Positions 6,630 to 14,100 of a stretch of DNA of 22,961 nucleotides are shown here, piece after piece. Within the stretch, counting starts at the first letter, position 1. Each line of letters starts with the position of its first letter. Source of the DNA: an uncultured Clostridia bacterium (GTDB lineage Bacteria; Bacillota; Clostridia; Christensenellales; Aristaeellaceae); assembly GCA_937906775.1 (NCBI GenBank), contig CALCUD010000113.1:1-22961 (forward strand), read 5' to 3'. The translations under genes and the position numbers were made by a program. Below the pieces are notes generated by a model that saw only the letters and a program-made list of their open reading frames with translations, had not been told where the DNA came from and did no database searches.

Positions 6630-9119
6630 ATGAAAAGAATCACAGCGCTTTTGCTGCTGCTGGCGATCCTGTGCGGAAGTTTTCCGGGAACAGCGGCGGC
6701 GGACGCGGACAGTCCGGAACTGCAACGCTATCCTTTTTTGATCTACTCCGATATCAATCCGAAAACGAAATATCTGCACGCGACCGCGCCGTATGACGAC
6801 AGCCTGTTCAGCGGACCGGCCACGGAATACAATCATACGCTGGCGCAGGCGTCCACGGGACTCGCCATGTCGAATGTCCGGATCAAAGGGCTGGATCCGG
6901 AGGAGCAGGGCTATCCCATCCGGGAATATCTGACCGCGATCGGCTTTACAGACCTGCAGCAGGATCAGTACGACGTGGACACCACGTCCGACACGGTCGC
7001 CTCCACGATCGGCCGGAAGGAAACCGTCATCAACGGGGAACCGTGCACGCTGATCGCGATCAGCGTCTGCGGATTCGGATATCAGAACGAATGGCTGAGC
7101 AATTTCACCTTTTCGAAGGAGGAACGGCATACCGGGTTCGACCGGGCGGCGGACAAGGTCCTCGGAAGGCTGCTGCTGTACCTGTACAATCATGCCACCG
7201 ACGGGCCGATCAAGATCTGGATCAGCGGATACAGCCGCGCGGCGGCGATCTCCAATCTTCTGGGGCAAAAGCTGAGCAATGAAAGAGTTCTCCCGGTGGA
7301 GGATCTGTACGTCTATACGTTTGCCACGCCCAATACCTCGACCGTGAAAGGCGACTGGGCCTGCCCGTCCATTTTCAACATCGTCGGGTCCTTCGATCCC
7401 GTCCCGGCCGTGCCGCCGGCGGAATGGGGATACACGCGCTACGGGACCACGCTTTATCTCCCTGCCCAGGAGGTGGACAGCGATTATCAGCGCCGCAGGG
7501 ACAGAGTGGAAGCGATCTATCAGCCGCTGACCGGCGTCGAATACTGGAACAATCCGACCTGCAACTGGTTACTGCAGAAAGTGTTCCAGAGCCTGTACTC
7601 GAATGTGCAGTCGGCGGATGTCTACGATTCCTACCTGAAAGACATCATCTCCAGGATGTGGGTCACCAGCGGCATCCTGCCGCGGATCCGGCTGCTGGAA
7701 AGCCTCATGGGCAACAGTACGGAAGCGGACAGTTCCATGCGGAGTCTGTTCTCCTCCGTCATAGAAACTTTCTCGCCATTCCTGTATAACATCCTGACCT
7801 GGAGCACGAATCGCGAAAGCGCGTACTGGGGGAATGGCGTATCCCTGCAGAGCCAGCTCCTCCATGAACATTATCCGGACGTCTACTACTCCTGGATCAT
7901 GAGTACGGACGATCCGGAGGATCTGTTCATCTCCTCCCCCACCTTCGTGCGGATCCCATTGCCGCAGGGCCTCCGGATCGACAGCGTCGTTTCGGAGGAT
8001 ACCGGAAAAGAGATCCCCGCGGAGAATCTGGCCACCGTTTCCTTCGATATCAGTTCCATCCTGAACCTCCCCGGCGACGGACGTTTCACAGTCCTGTATA
8101 CCGCGGAAAGCGACATCGACGGCGAGCTGCTGATGGCGAACGAATATAAACTTCCTTCCCTGGAAACCACCATCTCCGCCGAGTTTCTGACCCTGAAGGC
8201 AGGGGACCGGATCCGGATGACAGTGGATCACGGCGTTCTGTCGGAGATGCGGCTTCCCGGACAGACGCCGGAGACGGCGGATCGGGCGGACGGGGGACCG
8301 TCCCTGAAGGCGCATGTGGATACCGAATATGAAAACGAAGCCGCCAAAGTCGAATATATCAGCAGCGGATGGCTGGCCCGCCATCTGCTGGAGATCCTGT
8401 TATGGACGCTGGTCGCGCTGATCGTGCTGCTGGTGTTTGTGGTCATCCGCGGAAATATCCGCAGAAAAGAACATATTTTCCACGCGCGGCGGGCGTTTGT
8501 TTCGCTGATGCTCATCTTCTTTGTGATCCAGCAGGTCCTGAGCAATTTCTTCCCCTGGGGCGTGCTGACGATCGTGATCTGCCAGGGGATCTGTTCCGTT
8601 TCAGCGGCGCTGATCTCCTTCTTCGCGTGGCTGCGCAAAAAGGACCGCTACACCCTGATGCTGCTGATCGCGATGCTCTTCTGGACAGCGGGGGACTCCC
8701 TCAGCCGGTCGGTCACAGGGGCGTCGACCGTCTGCTTCGGCCTGGGGCATCTGATCCTGGCCGTCGCGTTTTTCCTGGAGTGCCGTCCGAACCGCCGGCA
8801 GTACCTCATTCTGGCATGCTCCGCCGCGCTGATCCTGGCCGTTGAATTCATCAACCCCCGGAGCGCGGTGGAAATGGTCTTCAGTACGGTCTACGGGCTC
8901 CTGGCGGTGACCATGGTCGTCTTCTCCGCGTCGACAGGAAGGGCGAACCTGGCCGGCGGACTGCTCTTCCTGCTTTCCGATCTGCTCCTGATTCTGATCA
9001 AGCCGGTCTCCGGCAATACCGTCCTCGCGATCCTGACCGTAGGGTGCTATTACGCCTCCGTGGCCGTGTTCTCGTCGGCCGCGTACGGCGAAGCGAAAAA
9101 GAAGGAAAAAGCCGCCTGA
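6630..9119 (+). CDS. Secreted/membrane lipase-like alpha/beta hydrolase fused to a YhhN-like (lysoplasmalogenase family) membrane domain
   Basis: Bifunctional-looking protein of 829 residues. Residues 1-24 are a signal peptide with a lysine/arginine start, a leucine-rich core and an Ala-rich end. Residues about 40-430 form a class-3-lipase-like alpha/beta hydrolase: the nucleophile elbow SGYSRAA has Ser202, VGSFDPVPAVPP offers Asp256 as acid, and LLHEHYPD offers His412 or His414. A beta-rich linker (about 430-575) follows, then a membrane segment at about 585-608. From about 617 to 815 there are roughly eight hydrophobic helices resembling YhhN/TMEM86 proteins, with the polar positions AGDSL (Asp689), GLGHLILAVAFF (His707) and LLSDLLL (Asp784). 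The start has AGAAGGA at 6617-6622. GC content is very high. The hydrolase call is firm, the YhhN call fairly firm; catalytic activity of either part is inferred. Confidence 0.8.
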   Translation: MKRITALLLLLAILCGSFPGTAAADADSPELQRYPFLIYSDINPKTKYLHATAPYDDSLFSGPATEYNHTLAQASTGLAMSNVRIKGLDPEEQGYPIREYLTAIGFTDLQQDQYDVDTTSDTVASTIGRKETVINGEPCTLIAISVCGFGYQNEWLSNFTFSKEERHTGFDRAADKVLGRLLLYLYNHATDGPIKIWISGYSRAAAISNLLGQKLSNERVLPVEDLYVYTFATPNTSTVKGDWACPSIFNIVGSFDPVPAVPPAEWGYTRYGTTLYLPAQEVDSDYQRRRDRVEAIYQPLTGVEYWNNPTCNWLLQKVFQSLYSNVQSADVYDSYLKDIISRMWVTSGILPRIRLLESLMGNSTEADSSMRSLFSSVIETFSPFLYNILTWSTNRESAYWGNGVSLQSQLLHEHYPDVYYSWIMSTDDPEDLFISSPTFVRIPLPQGLRIDSVVSEDTGKEIPAENLATVSFDISSILNLPGDGRFTVLYTAESDIDGELLMANEYKLPSLETTISAEFLTLKAGDRIRMTVDHGVLSEMRLPGQTPETADRADGGPSLKAHVDTEYENEAAKVEYISSGWLARHLLEILLWTLVALIVLLVFVVIRGNIRRKEHIFHARRAFVSLMLIFFVIQQVLSNFFPWGVLTIVICQGICSVSAALISFFAWLRKKDRYTLMLLIAMLFWTAGDSLSRSVTGASTVCFGLGHLILAVAFFLECRPNRRQYLILACSAALILAVEFINPRSAVEMVFSTVYGLLAVTMVVFSASTGRANLAGGLLFLLSDLLLILIKPVSGNTVLAILTVGCYYASVAVFSSAAYGEAKKKEKAA

Positions 9120-9154
9120 CACATGTCAGACAGCTGACAAACAGATCCAATCCG

Positions 9155-9203
9155 CCCGTGATTCTCCGGTCGCTCACAGACCCGGAAGATCACGGGTGTT
9201 TTG
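9155..9203 (+). terminator. Rho-independent terminator of the lipase-YhhN gene
   Basis: A long stem (9155-9169 with about 9182-9196, CCCGTGAT pairing ATCACGGG, one mismatch and one wobble) has a 12-base loop and is followed by TGTTTTG. It overlaps the stop codon of the convergent oxidoreductase gene; read on the minus strand it has no T-run, so it acts mainly on the plus strand. Confidence 0.7.
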
Positions 9204-10452
9204 ATGCTGTCTCAATTGAATACTCCTCCCGGTCGCGGACGACGCATCCGGTTCCGCAGCGCGCGTCCATCAGGGCGAAGCACTGACCGCACCCTGTGCA
9301 GCATCTGGAAGCGTCCATTTCTCCCCGTTCCAGGAGATCGGAGGCAAACGACGGATAGGCCAGCGCCTGCCTGCCGAATCCCGCGATATCAAACCATCCC
9401 GCCTCGATGCCGCCGGCTCCCGCAAATCCGCCGTGAACGCCGAAGCTGCTGAGGCCCGTACACATGAAGCAGACCTCCCCAACCTTTTCCTTCAGGGCCT
9501 TCACGGCCGCCAGATAATCGCACGGGGTCCCGTACTTTTTATACCGGGGATCCGCCGGTTCCGGGCCGAAAAGGCGCTCGCGCGGCGCGGAAGCGGATAC
9601 GTCGATCAGGCGGACGCCATGCTCCCGCAGCAGCGTGCACAGCCGGACGGTTTCAGACAGATCCGGCTTCTTTTTTCCGTCGACCTCCGTCACGCCGAAT
9701 CCGTCCGGATACGGTTCGCTGTCAAAGGCGTTGAGGCGCACGCAGAGGCCGATCCCGCCGCCGGTCTCCTCCCGGATCCCGTCAATGATCTCCAGCAGCG
9801 CTCTGGTCCTGTTTTCAAAAGATCCGCCGTACCGGCCGTCCCGTTGATAAGCGCTGAGCAGTTCGCTCAGAAAATAGCCGTGACAGGCCTTGATATCCAC
9901 GGCGTCGAATCCCGCCTCCGCGGCCAGTTTCGCCGCGTGGATATGTTCGCGGACCATCCGGGCGATCCGCCCGTCCGTGGCATAGACCGCCGGATCGTCC
10001 CCGCCCTTTTTCTTCGGGGACAGCGCGGCGCTGTTCCAGTCCGCGTCCCGGGACAGGCGACCGGAATGCGTCAGCTGGAGCACTTTGAAGCTTGAATCGC
10101 GCCCCAGGGACGCGGCCTTGCTGTCCATTGCCCGGATCAGGTCGCGGAACGCGCCGACGTTGCCGTCGTGCAGCATCATCTGCCGCGGGTTGCTCTTTCC
10201 GTCCGCGCTGACCGCGCAGGCTTCAAACCAGATCAGCCCGGCTCCTCCCTCCGTAAAGCGGAGATATCGCCGATAAACCCGTGCCGAAGGAGAGCCGTCC
10301 GGCTCCGAATCAAAACCTTCCAGCGGCTGGATCCCGATCCGGTTCGGGATCTTCTTTCCCCACAGCTCCAGCGGAGCCGCAAGGTTCGCGGTATTCGTAC
10401 TGTAAGGGATCTCCAGCCCCTGGCGGAGCAAATCGTCACGAAAGCTCATCAT
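9190..10452 (-). CDS. NADH:flavin oxidoreductase, Old Yellow Enzyme family, with C-terminal Fe-S type cysteine cluster
   Basis: FMN-dependent TIM-barrel oxidoreductase, 420 residues from the ATG at 10452. That start is supported by GAGGG just upstream; a second ATG follows at once, and an upstream in-frame start at 10539 has no ribosome site and lies in the promoter. Visible family blocks are PNRIGIQPLEG (about 36-46), QLTHSGRLSR (about 126-135), ACHGYFLSELLSAYQRDGRYGG with the active-site-like His191-Gly-Tyr193, and GFGRQALAYPSFASDL near 358-373. The C-terminus has CCTGCGQC then CGTGCVVRD (Cys385, 388, 391 and 403), matching the spacing of the 4Fe-4S site in 2,4-dienoyl-CoA reductase-type enzymes. 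The FAD/NAD domain of those larger enzymes is absent. It probably reduces activated C=C bonds; the substrate is unknown. Confidence 0.9.
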   Translation of the reverse strand: MMSFRDDLLRQGLEIPYSTNTANLAAPLELWGKKIPNRIGIQPLEGFDSEPDGSPSARVYRRYLRFTEGGAGLIWFEACAVSADGKSNPRQMMLHDGNVGAFRDLIRAMDSKAASLGRDSSFKVLQLTHSGRLSRDADWNSAALSPKKKGGDDPAVYATDGRIARMVREHIHAAKLAAEAGFDAVDIKACHGYFLSELLSAYQRDGRYGGSFENRTRALLEIIDGIREETGGGIGLCVRLNAFDSEPYPDGFGVTEVDGKKKPDLSETVRLCTLLREHGVRLIDVSASAPRERLFGPEPADPRYKKYGTPCDYLAAVKALKEKVGEVCFMCTGLSSFGVHGGFAGAGGIEAGWFDIAGFGRQALAYPSFASDLLERGEMDASRCCTGCGQCFALMDARCGTGCVVRDREEYSIETASKHP

Positions 10453-10537
10453 TTTCCCTCTTTCCGGATCACAAAATCGTCGCGCCGTTCTATGACAGAG
10501 AACCGTTTCTATCGCAGTTTTCAGGCGCTTTCGAATC

Positions 10538-10566
10538 ATTATATGACAGGGTCAGCCGGACAGCAA
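10538..10566 (-). promoter_or_regulatory. Sigma-A type promoter for the Old Yellow Enzyme gene
   Basis: On the minus strand TTGCTG (10561-10566) and a perfect TATAAT (10538-10543) are separated by 17 bases, about 86 bases before the ATG at 10452. Its position supports that ATG over the upstream in-frame start at 10539, which overlaps the -10 box. Confidence 0.65.
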
Positions 10567-10675
10567 GCCTGTATGCGCGTCCGCGCCAAAGATCCGGAAC
10601 CGTCGCAGCTACACGGAACTTTCCTCCCGGTTTATACGTCTTACATCACGGAACCCGATGTAAAGGAGCACTGCC

Positions 10676-10939
10676 ATGAGTTTATTTTCAGTAACCGCGA
10701 TCTATTTTGCAGCCCTCGCTCTGGGCGGCCTGATGACCGCTTCCGCTGCCGCGTCGGCGTCATGGGGACTCATGATCGCCGGCTGCGTCCTGATCTTTGC
10801 CGCGATCGTCTTCGACCTGACGACGCACCGCTGCCCCCGCTGCCGGGCCTACATCCGAAGCAGATACGCCCAATTCTGCCCGCATTGCGGAGCAGAGCTC
10901 GAGGGGGAGGATCAGGCGGAATCCGGCCGGGAGGAATAA
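10676..10939 (+). CDS. Small membrane protein with C-terminal zinc ribbon
   Basis: Protein of 87 residues, not assigned to a named family. Two hydrophobic segments (about residues 5-25 and 29-48) form a helical hairpin. They are followed by a cytoplasmic-type zinc ribbon, CPRC (Cys53, Cys56) and CPHC (Cys68, Cys71), and an acidic tail. The ATG at 10676 has AAGGAG around 10662-10667, a good ribosome site. It stands alone between the Old Yellow Enzyme promoter and the terminator region at 11135. Zinc binding is well supported by the four cysteines; such short ribbon-tailed membrane proteins are common in Bacillota but the role is unknown. Confidence 0.8.
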   Translation: MSLFSVTAIYFAALALGGLMTASAAASASWGLMIAGCVLIFAAIVFDLTTHRCPRCRAYIRSRYAQFCPHCGAELEGEDQAESGREE

Positions 10940-11134
10940 GCCGGTCGGGCGAAGGGCAGAAGCTCTGTCTCCCGTCCGGAAGCGCTCACACGGGAATCAT
11001 ACAGCTTTCCGTGTAATACGGAATCAATCGATCGTGTATAATGAAGGATAAATGATCCGGTCTCCTGCAATGAATCAAGTCAATTCACGATTTGTTTCCG
11101 GAAATCTGTGCAGAAACCGCAGAAGCGCAGAAAA
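10940..11134 (+). other. Intergenic stretch with an orphan extended -10 promoter-like site
   Basis: No protein gene is convincing here. TGTATAAT (11035-11042) is a good extended -10 box with no clear -35 and no sensible gene behind it before the hairpin at 11135. It could start a short untranslated transcript of roughly 110-120 bases ending at the hairpin, or be chance. Confidence 0.3.
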
Positions 11135-11168
11135 CCCCGGCGGGATTGCTCCCGCCGGGGGTGTTCTT
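11131..11168. terminator. Rho-independent terminator ending the minus-strand giant-protein operon
   Basis: A perfect 10-bp GC-only stem (11135-11144 with 11151-11160, CCCCGGCGGG/CCCGCCGGGG) has a 6-base loop. Read on the minus strand it is followed by TTTTCTG and sits just past the stop codon at 11168. On the plus strand it is followed by GTGTTCTTTATTT and may also stop transcription from the zinc-ribbon gene. Confidence 0.85.
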
Positions 11169-14100
11169 TATTTGACCGTGATCCTGATGACGACTTTCTT
11201 CTTGCTGCCGTCGGTCGCCGTGGCGATGATGTTGCACTTGCCCTTGCCCTTGGCCGTGATCACACCGTATTTGGACACCGTCGCAACCTTCTTGTTGCTG
11301 GTCGTCCACTTGACCTTGTTGTTATACACGCCCGTGGGTTTGAAGGTCAGCTTCACCGTCGCCTTCGTACCCTTCTTCAGGGTCAGCTTCGCCGGCTTCG
11401 AGGTGATCTTCGTGATCTTCTTGTCGACCTTCTTGACCGTGATCTTGCAGGTCGCGGTCAAGGTCCTGCCCGCGTTGTCCGTGACCGTCGCGGTAATGGT
11501 CGCGGTCCCCTTCTTCAGCGCGGTGACCAGACCGTTCTCGTCCACCTTCGCCACAGTTTTCTTGCTGGATTTCCAGGTGATCGAATCATAGGTCGCGGTA
11601 TCGGGTGTGATACTGACCGTCAGCTGCAGCGTGTCGCGATTCTTCGTATCCTTGCGCTGGTACAGCGTCGCCTTGGTCTTGTTCAGCTTAATGCTTTCGA
11701 CCGGGACGGGAGTGGGTTCCGGCGTCGGAGTGGGTTCGGGGGTAAGCGTCGGAGCCGGCATGAGATCAGGAGTCGGCGCGGGCGTCGGAGCCGGGGTTGG
11801 AGTTGCCGTGGGAGCAGGAGTAGGCGTGGGCGTCGGAGCCGGGGTAGGCGTCGCTTTCGCGATTCCGTGAGATTCGGCATACGCCTGCGCCGCGGAACCC
11901 GCCGGCGCGTCAATCGTCACCTTGTCCCCGCTGAAGGCGCTGTCCGAGATGGATTCCACATTCTTGCCGAGCGCGATCTCCTTCAAAGCCGTACAGTTCG
12001 CGAAGGCTTTGTCCCCGATCCTGGTCACAGAATCCGGAACGGTGATTTCATCCAGATTCTCGCAATCCGAGAAAGCGGATTTGCCGATCGTTGTCACACC
12101 GTTTTTGATCACAACTTTCTTTACCTGATCCCGGTATTCTTCCGTCTGCCAGGGCGCGCCGCTGTCGGGCATCTCACCGCTGCCGCTGACCGTCAGCGTT
12201 CCGCCGCTCAGTACGCAGTGCAGATCGTCCCATTTGACGCCGGCGTCAACAAGGTTCAGTTTTTCAGTAACCTCGCAGCCTTCGTGTTTGCACTGTACGG
12301 TATCATAACCGCCCTCTGAAAGGGTAGGATCCTGATGTCCGACAATTGTTCCGTTCTCGAAGTCATGGCCGAGTGCCGCGACTTCATTGGCCTTTTCGGT
12401 TTCTTCGCAGCGAGCGCACCGGATGATATCGTATCCGCCGTTCAGGCAGTCCGCTTCATGATGCTCAACCGTCGTTCCGTTCGCGAAGTCATGACCGGAA
12501 GCAGCAATCTTTCCGTCACCGTTCTTCCAGGTGTCCGCGTCGGCATAGGCTTTGCTCAGATCCGCACTGCCTTCGCTGTCCGACGCGTATACTTTGTGGC
12601 AGACGCTGCATTCCCAATATTCCTTCCAGCCGTCAGCTTCGCAGGAGTTTGCTTTGCCATCCTGCTTGCCGAGGGTATGACCGGTCGCGGGGATCTTTCC
12701 GGCGTCGCCGGTCTTCCAGGCTTCTGCATTGTCATAGGATGCGGTAAGATCCGCCGCGCCTTCCTGATCCGCGAATACCTTTCCGCAGACTGAGCAGCAC
12801 CAGTAAGCCTTCCAGCCGTCAGCTTCACAACTTGCTTCCTGTCCGGCTTCCGCGGTCTGACCGAAGCTGTGAGCGCTGATCGGCAGGGTTTCCGCTTCCA
12901 CAGTAGTCGGTTGCGTTCCGTCCGCGTCTTTGAACACTTCACTGCAGTCATCGCAGATATAGTACGCGTTATTTCCGGCTTCCCGGCAGGTTGCCTGCTT
13001 TTCTTCCACCAGACGGAGAGCGGTGTGACGTCCGGTTACAGTACCTGGCACGAACACGAGCGTCACCGTGTCGCCGTTTTCATCCGAAGCATTGCTCTTT
13101 TTCTTGTCCTTCAGTTCAACGGACACTTCGCGGGTCTTGCAGCCCGTCGCTGTCGCATGGATCGTGAACAGGATACCGTCGTCATAAATATTGTCCGTCG
13201 TATACCAGGTCAGAGCGTTCTCATTGGTCGAGAAAGTGCCGGCTTCCAGCATTTCCCCGGCCGTAATGCTCTGCAGCGTCATTCCGTCTCCCAGATTCAC
13301 GTCAAAGGCCAGACCGGCAATACCCTTGTTGTTGGTGATGGATACAGGAATCGACACTGTGCCGTCCTCACCGATGGTCACAGAAGCGACAGTGATCATA
13401 TTGTTCGGATTAGCGGCAACACTCTTCCGCGGAGCCGTCTTGAGCAGTGTTTTCTTTGTCCCGGAGCTTTCCAGCGTATCGATCTTGCCCAATACATAAC
13501 GGTTGAGTTTTACCACGTCAGCTATGGCGATCTCTCCGTCACCGGTCACATCGCCAAGGCGTTTTTCGTCCGCTGTCAGCGTGATCTTTCCGAGTACAGC
13601 GCGGTTGAGCTTCACTACGTCAGCAATAGCGACCTCGCCGTCACCGGTCACGTCACCGAGCAATTCCTTTGTTATGGTCATGCTTCCGGCTGTGAAACGT
13701 ACTTCCACAGCGTCGCCGTCTTCATTCGAAAGATTACCGGCTTTCCCTTCACGCAGCGCGACAGATATATCTGTCACAGTCGGTTCTGCGGTTTCAGAGA
13801 TCATGAAGTTCAGGTTCAGGATCGTTCCCGTTCCCGTAATGTTCTCATCCGTATACCAGGTAACGCTGTTTTCATTGGTACTGTAGCTTCCGATTTCTTC
13901 GATCAGCGTCTCTTTCTGGATGGATTCCAGCGTCAGCAGATCAGCGTCATAGGACACATCCAAAGCGAATCCGGCAATACCGGGGTTCTGATCCAGAGAA
14001 ACCGGTATTGTGACTGTTTTTCCGGCGATTCCGCTTACCGAAGCAACAGAAATCTTCGCGCCGGTAAACGTATCCTCATCCTCACCTGTGGCAGGAATTT

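Noticed and set aside
11607..11870. Plus-strand Gly/Val-rich frame resembling a repetitive surface protein.
   Set aside because: It is the antisense of the Pro/Thr linker, whose alternating codons generate Gly/Val runs.
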